Positions 34,058-44,640 of a stretch of 64,000 bases of DNA are shown in pieces. The DNA lies in NCBI GenBank assembly GCA_026119935.1, contig JALRMH010000047.1, forward strand, positions 186,001 through 250,000, given 5' to 3'. The position numbers were made by a program, and so were the translations under genes. Under the pieces are notes generated by a model that made no database searches, was not told the origin of the DNA, and saw only the letters and a program-made list of their open reading frames with translations. Each line of letters starts with the position of its first letter. Position 1 is the first letter of the stretch. This DNA comes from Endothia cerciana (lineage: Eukaryota; Ascomycota; Sordariomycetes; Diaporthales; Cryphonectriaceae).

Positions 34058-34521
34058 ACATATAACCTATCTAATATACAGGTCACAAAACAGGCCCTGC
34101 TAATAAAGGACCAGGTGTTATAACTCAATATTGAACTACCAACAGGAATTATGTAACTAAGGGTTAGAGTTATAGGCTTATAGCTAATCAGGAGAGGACC
34201 GCAATAGTTGACAATCGGTCCTCGCAGGCTAAGCTATGGACTGCAACAGTCGAGCATTGACTTCTACAGTCTATACTGAAGAGCTGGATATATAATCACG
34301 TATTTTATTACTATTAGATAGATCACTGTATATAGCTCTTCAGTTGTCAATCTAAGTATTCATTTGATATATACTTGAATAGCCCCAAAGGCAGTGAACA
34401 CTTGCACTCTTATCAGAACTTGTACATTTCTGTATTCAAGGATTTACACTTTGACGCTGCTCCTGTTAGCATAAACCCAATCGGTACTTAAGGATCTTCG
34501 GATTACTGCAGTGTCATTACA
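34058..34521 (+). repeat. Solo LTR, plus orientation
   Basis: Aligns with the 38286 copy; ends CAGTGTCATTACA at 34521. The left end is diverged (TATAACC without the initial TGT). No target-site duplication is evident. It contains AAGGGTTAGAGTT. It has the opposite orientation to the LTR at the same place in module copy I, so the two insertions are independent or one was inverted. Confidence 0.65.
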
Positions 34522-34872
34522 CATTTCTTGTCATCATCAGGGTGATAGCACTCTAGTTCCAGTTCATAGGTATTATGCAGGTGTGATTGGTAGCTTTCTC
34601 TAAATGATATCAATGCATTTATTTAAAATAAGTAGCGATCTGCATTTACTAAGTGTGCTTTTTGGAGAATCCTAGCGCTAAGTCTAGATAACTAGTGTCA
34701 ATCTAGCCAAGTCTAGACCACTAGTGTCGATCTAGCTCAAAAGACGGAAAAACTCAGTTAGCTCCGAATAATACTTGAAGTTCAGCTTCAGAGATGTCAC
34801 ACCTGCTTCGCTACTGTTGTCACGCCTGTCCTGCCAGCCAGCATAATAGCTAGTCAAGGATCTGTTCTGAGA

Positions 34873-35013
34873 TCAGTATCCATGTTTTGAGACATTGAAG
34901 GATTGAAGAACATACCCGAGTACCTGAGTACGATATTCCCCGTAGCCATTGCATTTAGTGCATTTGTATTTGCCAATCTTCCCAGTGCCATTGCACTCAG
35001 AGCAAGTCGTCAT
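34873..35013 (-). CDS. Zinc-ribbon microprotein, copy 2
   Basis: 46 codons from ATG at 35013: MTTCSECNGTGKIGKY, then KCTKCNGYGEY. Both CxxC pairs are followed by N-G-x-G or N-G-Y-G, closer to the DnaJ zinc module (CxxCxGxG) than copy 1. It diverges from the C2H2 gene at 35291, with 277 bp between the two ATGs. The conservation between copies sits in the Cys and Gly positions, which argues for purifying selection. Confidence 0.5.
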   Translation of the reverse strand: MTTCSECNGTGKIGKYKCTKCNGYGEYRTQVLGYVLQSFNVSKHGY

Positions 35014-35290
35014 CTCAGCTGGAGTTTGTTGGGAAGGGGAGCAGAGAAGTGATACTATGAACGTGTCTACATTGGCGCCCTTGCAACAGAGAGTCTCGAG
35101 TGCTTCTTATAGCCTGCTATGTGGAGAAACTGGATCCTTGTCGTTCATGTGATCGAAGCATGCGGAAGAACCGGGCCACTAGACTGCCTGGACTGACCCA
35201 CATATCTGTGCCTTAACCCAATGCCCCGTATTCCAGCAGCTTCCACGCGCATGCCCCGTCTGTTGCACTATCTCCTCAAATTCTCCTACT

Positions 35291-36674
35291 ATGGAGAACA
35301 AAACATTCCAGTGCCAGACGTGTTGTAATGCGTTTGAATCGCAGGAGGTGGTCAGAAAGCATATTCAATGCTATCAGGTTAGTTCTTACAGAGCTTCTAA
35401 TACCTCTGATACTGATCCTATTCAGACGCAAATCAAGCTCTTGACAGCCAGAATATCCAATGCTCAGGAACATTGCGAGATCGACCCGATTTACAACAAA
35501 GACGACGGAGGTGGATATCAGTGCCAAATATGTTCGAGATTGTTTACCTCAGCAGACAATTTAGATAGCCATTTATGGGCTTTCCAGGTCAGTAGCACCG
35601 GATTTTCCAAAACTTACGCTGATCCTTTCCTCCAGGACGAAATAAACCAGCTATGTGCTCGTATCCAGGACGCTCAAATGCATCTCCCACTCGATGATAG
35701 CGATGGCAAAGACGATCAAAACACGCAGGACGTGCAGGACATGCAGGACACACAGGACACGCAGGACACGCAGGACACGCAGGACGAGCGCGACGAGCAC
35801 GATACGCAGGACGAAGGTTCAGACGATCGCACCATCTGGCAATGCTCATTGCCACAGTGTCAAAAGTCATTCAACCGAAAGACTGACCTTGCCCGGCACT
35901 GCACTATACGTAAGTTACCTAGCCTCATTGTGGCTCATCAATCACTGACTCTTTACAGACCTGCCGTGCTATGAAATCTGTGTTGGTTGCCGTGACCGCT
36001 TCACTAAAGCGCCCCAATATCTCCGCTATAAGAGAAAGTGCCCTAAGCTCCGGAAGTGCGTCAAGCAGCATTATCGTCATCATGCAAAAGCTCTTTTCAC
36101 CAAGAATCGACACAGACAGATACGCAAACTTGCTTTAAAGATGGCTTCTGCGACGGAGAATGACTGGTATAGGGATAAAGCAGTCGAGCCGCTTCAGAAC
36201 ACCGCGACCATTACTTCGGAAATTCCTCTCGTCTGTACTCGAGAAACTTTGAGGCATGTGGAAGGACCTCATGAAACCTCGAGGTCTTTCTTTCCAACAC
36301 CAGCGCCATCGGACCAGGGCCTTATTTTTCAGCCTGCGGCTCCGGACATCTTCTCAAACTCATCCCACCCGGACATACACGCTCAAAGCATGGAAGGCTA
36401 TCCTAGCAGTTTCGAAGGGATGCGAGCAGATATCTATGGCAGCCATACTATTCCGCCGCTTCACACTCAGCATTCTACTGTCATGCGAGCAGATATCTAT
36501 GGCAGCCACACTATTCCGCCGCTTCATACTCAGCATTCTACTGTGATGCACGAACAAGGTTTTGAGGCCATTGATGCGTATCCAGGTTTCGATTCATATA
36601 TAACAGGGGGCCGACAAACAGATAGTAGCCAGATGCATTTGTCCTCATACCAACATTACCCGTCTATATCCTAA
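35291..36674 (+). CDS. Four-finger C2H2/C2HC zinc-finger protein, copy 2
   Basis: Four exons (35291-35377, 35426-35587, 35636-35909, 35959-36674), 412 residues. Introns are 48, 48 and 49 bp. Fingers match copy 1: CQTC...KHIQC, CQIC...SHLW, a classical C-x4-C-x12-H-x4-H finger (last His made by splicing intron 3) and CVGC...RYKRKC, where a Tyr replaces the zinc-binding His of copy 1 (CAT to TAT, RIP-type). An acidic DTQ repeat of 9 bp lies before finger 3. A 63-bp direct repeat (about 36421-36545) encodes MRADIYGSHTIPPLHTQ twice. Its stop codon overlaps that of the convergent gene Y copy 2. Confidence 0.75.
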
Positions 36675-37437
36675 CCTACTCGCTCCTCTATATCTTCCTG
36701 ATACGTTACATTTACTCGGACTATTGTACTTTCTAATTCATCAACTGTACTCTCAAGGCTCCTAGGTAGTGTCATTGGTACCCATGTCTTCACTAGTTCC
36801 TCAGCGCCAAATGCAAGTACAATCGCAAAGCCTTTGTGTATGCTGAATGCGACCCGATCATCTTGGGCGGTGCTGTGATATATGTTAGATCTTGACTATA
36901 AATAGGGTAAGCTTACTGACAAGCCTCCGTGCTCGAAGATGAGCTCCTGAGATTTAAGTCCGAGGCGCTGGAGACGGGCTGGGAGAATTTCTAAGAGAGA
37001 ATTCGTCGCCTGCTCCGGATCCAACCAGTGACGGTGAGACTTGGGCCAAAACGAAATCCGAGATCCTTTGGTCCAGAACATAATTATAAGCGTTTCGAGC
37101 TCCTTCGAATTGCTGCTGAAGGAGTAGACGCCAGGCGCAGGCCCCAGAGATCTATACATCCCTAGAGCTGGCCGTTTGACTACAGAATCGAGAATAGGCC
37201 GAATTTGCTAAGATCATCAGATGCGTGGCCCACACACAGGTAATTTCTTGTACTTACTGGATGTTGCAGGACATTGATGCTATAGAATTCGAGACCGCGC
37301 TGTGATGCGAAAGGAACGGATCCCTCATGCATCTCCTCCGCACGCTGCCCCAAAACAGCATCCTCTGCTCCAAAGACTCCTTCTTCATTGATAGCGTTCA
37401 AGGCACTGTTTTGAGACGATGCTATAGTTGTTGCCAT
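36671..37437 (-). CDS. Gene Y copy 2, unknown family, intact
   Basis: Three exons (37437-37258, 37207-36921, 36872-36671) give 222 residues. Introns are 50 and 48 bp; the second donor is GTCAGT, chosen because it alone keeps the last exon (TAQDDRVAFSIHKGFA) in frame, and copy 1 has GTGAGT at the same place. Conserved blocks: FGAEDAVLGQRAEEM, YRSLGPAPGVYSF, FWTKGSRISFWP. No known domain. The stop is the reverse complement of CTA in the CTAA that ends the C2H2 gene. Confidence 0.6.
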
Positions 37438-37982
37438 GGTCTATCGCGGGATGCTTCAGCTTTGAGTAAAGAATTGCATGGCTATTGCCCGGAAGCCAAC
37501 GTCGGGAGTGATAGAAATTGCCAAGTGGCAGGATGGGATTTCATCACGGCGCTAAGGAGCGGGGCAAAAATCTGTCGTTATGCGCGATTCGTAGTCTGAC
37601 TCACTGGTACAAAGTCCTTGACCCACTGACTACAGAAAGCCCGTGACGAAAACGCACGAGCCACAGGTACATACATTACTAAAGCGACAGAACCCGGTTT
37701 CTTCAACGGCTGGGAAGGCTTCCTATAGTGCACGCCGCAAACTTTGCAAGATTGCTAGGAATCGCATGTTCTATGGAGTCTACGCAATACTAGAAAAATT
37801 AAATAGTTTAGTAGCAAATACTTAGAAAACGTATACCGAATTGTCCGAGCGGAGGCAGGCTAGGACCGATATTACAAGCAAAGCAAAGCCTGCAACAGCT
37901 TATTGTTTTGCAGAGAGGCCGCCTGCTTTTCGTACTTGGTCATGATGCAGCTCTCTAATCGATGCAACACAGGACAATTTTA

Positions 37983-38078
37983 GAAGACGCTAGTACCTCA
38001 GAAAGAGGCTAGTAGTCCAGAAGAACGCTAGTAGTCCAGGAAGACGCTAGTTGTTCAGGAAGACGCTAGTAGTCCAGT
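37983..38078. repeat. Short tandem repeat, about 24-bp unit
   Basis: Five units of AAGACGCTAGTAGTCCAGG type with small changes. The same words occur reverse-complemented near 42305-42345 (GGACTACTAGCGTC). The role is unknown. Confidence 0.55.
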
Positions 38079-38285
38079 GTGCTTGATCGTTGGATCACAT
38101 AACCTATAGTACTGGTGCAATCATTCATTAATGTACAGGTTCTGCAAAGCTTACTGTGCACTTGACCTTTTGCTGTGTCTGTACACTCATACCATATGCA
38201 TATAACATGCTGAACCCTCATGACCTGGAACCAGCAAGGCGCGAACAGTATTTAATAGGCTGTCATTGCGAGTGATAAGCCCTAG

Positions 38286-38767
38286 TGTTATGAACCAACA
38301 TCGGACCAGGTTACAAGAACAGGCCAACGGGAACCAGCGGGGCTGGAACACGTCAAAGCAAACAACCGTGATTACATAATCAAGGGTTAGGGTTAACATG
38401 ACAGGGGTGGATCACTGGATCACTAGATGATCCAGTGAGCCCGGATCATCAGGATCATCAATGATCCAAATGATCCACGCTGAAGAACCAAGTATATGAA
38501 GGTTCGCATTTCCTACCATTAGATAGATTTCCTTCAGATAGTTCTTCAGTTGTCAATCTAAGTATCACTCTGAGATCTAGCATCAAAGTAACATTTCATT
38601 GTGATAGCCCCAAAGGCGAACGAACTACACACACGCATACACACACACAGAACCACGAGTGAAGAGTATTGTTCAGGTAAGGACTCTACGGCATTGTGTT
38701 GCTAACATAAACAAACGACAAGTCACAGATACATCCAAGTCAGGCACTTAGGTGTGTGATCGTTACA
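38286..38767 (+). mobile_element. Complete solo LTR with perfect 5-bp target-site duplication
   Basis: Begins TGTTATGAACC and ends GTTACA (TG...CA ends). It is flanked by CCTAG at 38281-38285 and CCTAG at 38768-38772. It contains AAGGGTTAGGGTTAAC (telomere-like), a GATC-rich region (38410-38480) and the family's GAAGAACCAAG/TTCTTCAGTTG pair. No internal sequence remains, so it came from LTR-LTR recombination. It is the cleanest copy in the window. Confidence 0.85.
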
Positions 38768-38799
38768 CCTAGCATCCTTCTCACTATGCCAGATTTCTT

Positions 38800-39140
38800 G
38801 ATGCCGATCTTTCCAACTATGCTTCCACGCAGTTTTGTCATATCCTGCGGATACAAGGATTATATAAAGGGTCTTACCAAATAGTTTCAGAAATACATAA
38901 GGTTTCTACTCTATTTTACTGAACAAAAGGGCTGACTTCTGGCAGGAAGATAGTCATTGGGCGGGCACATATTCCTGGGAGCACAACAGCAATCACTGCC
39001 TACGCTTCAGTTGGAGAAAGTTGACGAAATGCAGGAAATCTAAGAGGCTTTGCACCTATTGTCAAGAATAACGAAGTCTTCCTAGACAGGCTAACAAGGG
39101 AAGTCAGAAATGTTGGCAAAGGATGCTATGCTCCTGGTTC
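38800..39140 (+). pseudogene. Gene V copy 2, decayed
   Basis: Aligned with gene V copy 1 (23412): FVISCGYKDY, then GRKIVIG-like words and SVGES, broken by several stops and frame changes. It lies downstream of an LTR as in copy I. Confidence 0.5.
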
Positions 39141-39196
39141 CCGAAACAGCAAAGGAGGTCAGAGGAGCAGCTGCGGGACAATGCCTAAATTGTGCG

Positions 39197-39219
39197 AGGG
39201 CCAGTGACTCACTGGCCCT
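39197..39219. repeat. Perfect palindrome, 11-bp arms, centred on TGACTCA
   Basis: Arms AGGGCCAGTGA and TCACTGGCCCT around a single C. A near copy is at 8825-8846. CAGC-type repeats follow at about 39225-39250. Confidence 0.6.
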
Positions 39220-39474
39220 ACGCTGTGCACAGCCCAGCCAGCCAGCCAGCCAACAGCTAGGCCTGTTGATAGCCTCAGTTAGTTGCCCTTGTGGCTTTTA
39301 TCTTCTTTCCTCTTTTCTTCAGCGCACAGCAATATGAGCCTTTTTGCCCTCACATATAAATCACCCCACTCCTCGCAGAACCGAACAACAACGGGTTCCT
39401 CATAAGCCTCTAAGGAAGCCGGCGCCGGCAAGTGGTTTGATAGCTGTAGTCTTCTCTTTCATATACTTATTAGG

Positions 39475-39850
39475 AGTTGGAAACCTGACAAGGAGCGCAA
39501 ACATCCAGTTCGCAAGTAGTATAAAAATCTGGTAATGATATTCAGATATAGACTAGTTACGATGCTTGAGCAACTTACTGGTATAGCTATAGTCCACAAA
39601 CTGTGTTTGCAATGAACTTGCAAGCTGTTATTCTATGATGTTGCGTGCTTCGAAGTCCAGAACTGAGTTGTTCAGACTAGTTGAAGAGGATTGGGGGCAG
39701 GGCAGCATCGAGTGGCCTTATTGGAGACAGAGTAGAGCTGAGTCGTTCGAGTTTGATCAGAGGCAAGTCAGAAATGAGTTTTCTGGGTTATCTCATCACT
39801 CTCCCAGACTGGCCAGACTTTAAATGCAAATACTGCACTTCTGCCACTTG
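39475..39850 (-). pseudogene. Duplicate of the WOPR copy 1 3' region
   Basis: Degenerate copy of about 13320-13730: the same small Cys-rich exon (TTCELDVCAPC), the TGCGTGCTTCGAAGTCCAG word and the C-terminal LSPTRP-type repeats of WOPR copy 1, without the WOPR domain. Placed between genes V and W of module copy II; copy I has no equivalent. Confidence 0.55.
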
Positions 39851-40322
39851 CAAGTGCTGCTCCTCCGAAGTGTCATGAGGGTTCGCGTCGTGATGTACTC
39901 AGGGAAAGGGCTCGGTCTGCAAGCTGTCTCCGCCGAGCCGGGAGGAAGTGTCTACTGAAAAGATAATCCCATTGGGTTCCTCATAGGCAAGCTTGTTCCA
40001 GCTCGAACCTCCGACGAGGATCATATGATTGAACTTGAAGGCAACGTTTCTCGGCTCCTAAACCAGGCTTGCGGAGAATACGCCGTCGCGCGGCTGATAC
40101 CGAGAAGAGTGTTCGGCCGACTTGCTGTCGTTGCCCAAAAACGCATAAATAACGGCGCGCAGATTACAATCACAGACCACTTGGCAGATCTACACACGTG
40201 TGCGAATTGTGTGTGGAGGCGCATAGTGGCAGAAGTGATAAGAAGACTTAGCTGGAACGTCCACCACATGTACTGCAATGCTTGATTAATTTGAATGGCC
40301 ATTCATTGTTTATAGGATGTAT

Positions 40323-41765
40323 CTAAAAGCCAGCTGCAAACAATTCGAATGACAATTGGGCGATGGCAATAGAGGTACTTGATTGTAGGTATGAAACATC
40401 ATGAAGCCCTTGGAGAACTTGTCGCCTTAAACCTGAACCTTCAGCTTCAGCTGTGAAGCCGTCAGAGCACCAGCTTCTGATCACAGGATGTCGTACTGCC
40501 ATTTCCATGATTGCCCAAACCTCGAATTGTCTAATATTCCCTCTTTAGCTTTGGTGATCAAGACAGTGAATTCTGAGCACTTACGTTGCTGCTGTTGCAA
40601 ATGCATTGATACTCCGCTGTTCCTGACTGGACTTGAATAATGACCGTAGAGCATGAAGTCCTTCCGTAACATACTCCTTCTCCTTCCCTGTTGGAACTGT
40701 CCCAGGGCTGAGTATGCTCAGAATACATGGCGTGAATATTATACTCCGAACATTCCAGTAGGCTGATGAGTTTTGTTCAGAAAGCGTCGTGATGAGATCC
40801 AGCCGCTCGCACAGTTCTTTCGTATTTGATGGCGAATAAGGATCGGTTGCGCGGCTGTGAATCTCAGCTAGCAATCTTCGGAGATAGACTTCGGTCCTGA
40901 GTGGTTGATGGAGCACCTCCATGGACTCGAATTCAAGTACAGGCTTATGGCCAATTTCCATCAAAATGTCTCTAGTTATTATTAGCTTAGGATATAGCGA
41001 AAAGGTTTATCACATACCGTTCCAGCATGTAATAAGCTGCATATGCTTCAAGCCCAATATTCCGTGTCTGAGCTAACATCGGCAGCTTCCTGATTGCTCC
41101 ACCAAGAAACTCGACCAGTCCCGAGATAATGCCATAACGTCCATAGCAAATACCCATAAGAGCCTGCGCAAGAACAATGGAGGGACATGGAGGGAATAAT
41201 GGATCTTCAAGAAAGTTTGTAGCAAGAGAGACAAATCTCTTCGAATGGGCAACAAGATCGCAGCCAAGTGCAAAGATGAGGGAAACAAGAGCAGTGTCGA
41301 TCCGCCTCACTTTGTCGGGATCTGATCCTGCTTTGAATCCAGCAGAAACCAGTTCTTCAACTTTTTCTATTGACAGCAATGGATAAGTCTTCAAGAAACG
41401 GGTCTTGAAATTTTGAACCATTATGTCCACATCGCCCGGCTGAATTTGTGGCAAGATGCTGGTGCAATTTGCAGATCCAGCGATCCATAGTCTGGGCCGA
41501 TCGACTGTTGATTGTCGTGCGTATAGAGACTCTATCCTTGGAAGCAATCTTGTTCGAGCGGTATCGCATTGGAGAATCTGCTGGTGTATGGCGGGTCCTA
41601 AAGGAGGCAGCCATTCGGGATCAGTAATGTGGATTCTGAAGTATAAGCTGATATTAACAAACTATTATTCAAAGAGCAAACAAAAGTTTGGTTTATTACA
41701 TACTGGTAAGTACAAACACAATCATTCGTTGAGCATACTGTACATTGCCATGCTGTTGAAGCCAT
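40323..41765 (-). CDS. Gene W copy 2, fungal transcription-factor-domain-like
   Basis: Four exons (41765-41704, 41635-41018, 40971-40585, 40530-40323) give 424 residues; introns are 68, 46 and 54 bp and all phases agree with copy 1. Exon 1 encodes a Cys cluster (QCTVCSTNDCVC) that copy 1 has partly lost through Cys to Tyr changes. The middle (RRIDTALVSLIFALGCD ... SIVLAQALMGICYGRYGIIS ... YAAYYMLER) looks like the fungal transcription factor domain. No Zn2Cys6 motif. The upstream side faces the hairpin cluster at 41895, about 130 bp away, which may be a shared promoter with the WOPR locus. Confidence 0.6.
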
Positions 41766-41894
41766 GGCTGCGTGAAATGTCGAGCACTTTTGGTATTGAT
41801 GATCTTCGCAAGAGAATTAAGCAAACCAGTTTCGCTAGAGACTATGCTTATGAACTCAATATGAAGCAGTGCAGGAATGCAGATATTAAGAAAA

Positions 41895-42090
41895 TAAATA
41901 GCGAAAAGCACATTCTTGTGCTCACTGATACCCCTGCCCGGCGGCACTTAGCGAGAAGCACAATCTTGTGCGTTTTCACTGATACCCCTGCCCGGCGGCA
42001 CTTCGCGAAAAGCACAATCTTGTGCGTTTTCATTGATACCCCTGCCCAAGGAAGCACCCAACGGAAAGCACACTCCTGTGCTCGGGATAC
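41895..42090. repeat. Hairpin-repeat cluster, tandem units of about 60 bp
   Basis: Four units: each a dyad (GCACATTCTTGTGC, GCACAATCTTGTGC twice, GCACACTCCTGTGC) plus a CACTGATACCCCTGCCC linker and a GGCACTTAGCGA-type word. Upstream of WOPR copies 4 and 5. Confidence 0.75.
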
Positions 42091-42109
42091 CGGTGCCCTA
42101 TTCATAACT

Positions 42110-42300
42110 AATTATAGCAGAGTATCTGCACCAGCTGATTATTGCTATCATGGCTGCTCTTACTTGGTATAGGATAGTGAGGACTCGGGAAGAGAATTGT
42201 CGGATGACCAAGATTGTGAGGTTTTACCACCGAAGAGGTGTTCAGAGGGTGCGTGATGAGGCCCTCAAGGTTTCCAGAGCGAGCTCGCGATTTAAGGTTA
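42110..42300 (+). pseudogene. WOPR family copy 4, short relic
   Basis: After an AATTATAG acceptor-like site the frame reads AEYLHQLIIA and LTWYRIVRTREEN, matching the start of WOPR copies 3 and 6. It decays within about 60 codons. Confidence 0.5.
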
Positions 42301-42716
42301 GTGTCTTTCTGGACTACTAGCGTCTGTCTGGACCACCAACGTTTTCTGGATGTCCTAATTACATTGCATAGATCAGAGAGTGGTATTGGAAACTAAGAAG
42401 TGGCACAGCTTAATTAGTGTTGGTTTTGGCTGCTGCATTTTCAAGTGCTCGGGGTCAGTCAGGCTTAAGAGCAGGAATATTACCATGGGAGATAGGGAGG
42501 GATAGATGCAGGCAATAAGAGATCCTCCTTTCCAGTTCATCTTTGTTTCGCTCCTCATCAGCACTGTTTATTTGTAGTCAAGCAGATCGAAGCTGAGATA
42601 CCCGAAGGACTTGAAGATAAAGCCAGGAGTTATGCAGGTGAGGAAGTGTTGTTTCTCGACATTTTATGGTATTATGTTCTAACTTTGTTACTATGAAAAA
42701 TTAGACCGCCACCACT

Positions 42717-43763
42717 ATGAACTCCCCCTCAGGCAATGAGCTTTCTACCACCTGGCGAGGCATTGTTACGTCGACCATGGACGCGCTCAAGGTCATTGAG
42801 GCTTGCCTCGCTGGCACCTTGAACTATACTGCCTACCGGCCATCTCGCGTCCACAGCGGCGACGTCTTTGTCTTCAAGAAAAGCGGGAACATTCAACGCT
42901 GGGCAGACGGCTTGAGCTGGAGCCCCAGCAGGGTCATGGGCAACTATATGATCTACCGAGAGGTAGAGAAGGGATCCAATAAGAAGGAGGCTTTCAAGCG
43001 GAAGAGGGGGGATCAAAGCTCTAGACAGGACAATGGTCGTCTGTATCCTGCAGCAATGACTCTGAGTTTTAAAGTGGTAATAATTCGAGGTATCAATATC
43101 CCTTATATACCTTATAGCACAGATAACAGATTCAGTGGCGTACTAGACATTCCATCTCTATCATCTGCCTGGGGATTCAGAAGATCTAGAGCTTTGAAAA
43201 GAATGCTTTCGAAAGGAGGATTTACAACTACCCTATTGGAGGAAAGGTCATATGTCTCTATACACGACATCATTCTCTGTTGCCGCTATCGACTATTCCG
43301 CTCAAGAAGCGAAGGAAAAAGAGAAGGCGAAGGCAAAAGAGAAGGCGAAGGCGAAGACGAAGACGAGGACGAAGACGAAGACGAAGACGAAGGCGAAGAC
43401 GAAGGCGAAGGCAAAGGCGAAGGCAAAGTCGAGAACGAAATTCTCGAGAAGGTCGAGGAGCTTCACCCAAACATTGCAGATATCGATGCTCAGTTCTCGT
43501 TCAAGAGACTCCGGATTGGCGAGACGCGCAAGTTTGTTCGATATGTATTGCCCCAAAAGCTACTTCCTTTAAGCGACTTAAACGGGGCATTACGTTGTAG
43601 AAGCGATCTGGTTGAGACATTGGAAGATAATGAAAGGCAGGAGCTTCATCTTTATAGAAGCTGGGTACCGATACCCTGCGTTACATTCGAGGGTGCTCGA
43701 CGGCTCGGTCAAACTTTTCCTATCTTGGGCGGCCTACTGCAAGACATCGAGGGTTTTGAGTAA
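42717..43763 (+). CDS. Gti1/Pac2 (WOPR) family protein, copy 5
   Basis: 348 codons from an ATG at 42717, intact. WOPR signatures: TTWRGIVTSTMDALKVIEAC (about 11-30), HSGDVFVFKK (about 47-56), RWADGLSWSPSRVMG and YMIYREVE (to about 86), close to the family consensus. The middle part has no clear second WOPR block and may include an unspliced intron. A long charged repeat (EDEDEDEG, GEGKGEGK) spans about residues 200-240. It would be a nuclear DNA-binding regulator. This and copy 1 are the only WOPR genes here without a stop. Confidence 0.75.
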   Translation: MNSPSGNELSTTWRGIVTSTMDALKVIEACLAGTLNYTAYRPSRVHSGDVFVFKKSGNIQRWADGLSWSPSRVMGNYMIYREVEKGSNKKEAFKRKRGDQSSRQDNGRLYPAAMTLSFKVVIIRGINIPYIPYSTDNRFSGVLDIPSLSSAWGFRRSRALKRMLSKGGFTTTLLEERSYVSIHDIILCCRYRLFRSRSEGKREGEGKREGEGEDEDEDEDEDEDEGEDEGEGKGEGKVENEILEKVEELHPNIADIDAQFSFKRLRIGETRKFVRYVLPQKLLPLSDLNGALRCRSDLVETLEDNERQELHLYRSWVPIPCVTFEGARRLGQTFPILGGLLQDIEGFE

Positions 43764-44214
43764 TCAGGATGGGTTTGCACGGAGAATTGAAAACACAATA
43801 CTTTCGACTTATGCTAAATAATGCACTTTCTACTTTGGGTTTTAAAGCAGTCAATCTGTTCACCCCTTATTGCTCACCTTAATGACTGGAATGATCTTTA
43901 TATATGATATATTCTCTTGTACTGCAGAAGTGCTAAAGTACTGAACAATCAGCATAAGTGAATATTCTTATAAATTGCATAGAGATCTATTTTGCTCGAG
44001 CTATCCACTTGCCGAAGCCTGCGGGTGCCAGAATCCTGCAGCTTTACCAGATTCAGCTAAAGGTTTTAGCTATATATTCGTAATGTCCTCTTCTGCGCCT
44101 TCCAGATCAAGATGAAATACAGATCCTGTCACAATAAACAGTGCTGATTAGCCAATGAAAGGATAACAGTCCTCAGGTTATAAATCCAGCTGTTGAGTTT
44201 ATCCCCTTTCACTA
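43764..44214. other. Intergenic region
   Basis: No gene seen. AT-rich with a T-rich end region after WOPR copy 5. Confidence 0.4.
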
Positions 44215-44640
44215 GAACATATCGATAATCGCAATCACGCAGTGATCACGGTGGACATCTGATCTTCGTAATTGACACATTCGGGGAAGACAATGCCAGC
44301 ATACGTATTTGGCAGCTTGCCAGCCCCCAATGAGTACTGAACCGGTAAATCCAACTGCAAGCCGCAACCGATGGTCACAGTATACTCAACTCTTGATTTC
44401 ACACTTCTTTGTTGTACCATTGCAAGTAGTTTGCTTCGAATATGTTGCAGTGTCGACCTAAGCTAGTCACTGATAAATATTTCTTGAGTAATTGCTCACC
44501 ATGTTTTCTTACTGAAAGAATTGCACAATCAGACCATTATGACTTGGTATGAACGATACAAAGCACCAAAACATGAAGGCCGAGTACGAAAAGGCGCTAG
44601 TCCTTGGCCTTCGAGGATCTAGACTTGAAGTAAGAAGGTA
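44215..44640. pseudogene. Rearranged relic of the Ulp1-like domain
   Basis: On the minus strand (44420-44215) the frame reads LQLDLPVQYSLGAGKLPN and GIVFPECVN, then, after a frame change, DHCVIAIID: the same order as LRIDLPGQYALG, GVVFPYHVN, DHFVIAII in the gene at 4318. On the plus strand at about 44570-44632 the next part of that domain appears (KAEYEKALVLGLRGSRLE against KSAYETALSVGLSGNKCE), followed by GTAAGA as at the exon 1 end. The two halves are on opposite strands, so an inversion broke the copy. Confidence 0.55.

Noticed and set aside
43270..43600. Long Arg-rich and Ala/Phe-rich frames over the acidic repeat of WOPR copy 5
   Set aside because: Shadows of a GAA/GAC-rich low-complexity repeat; the WOPR frame is the one with a conserved domain.
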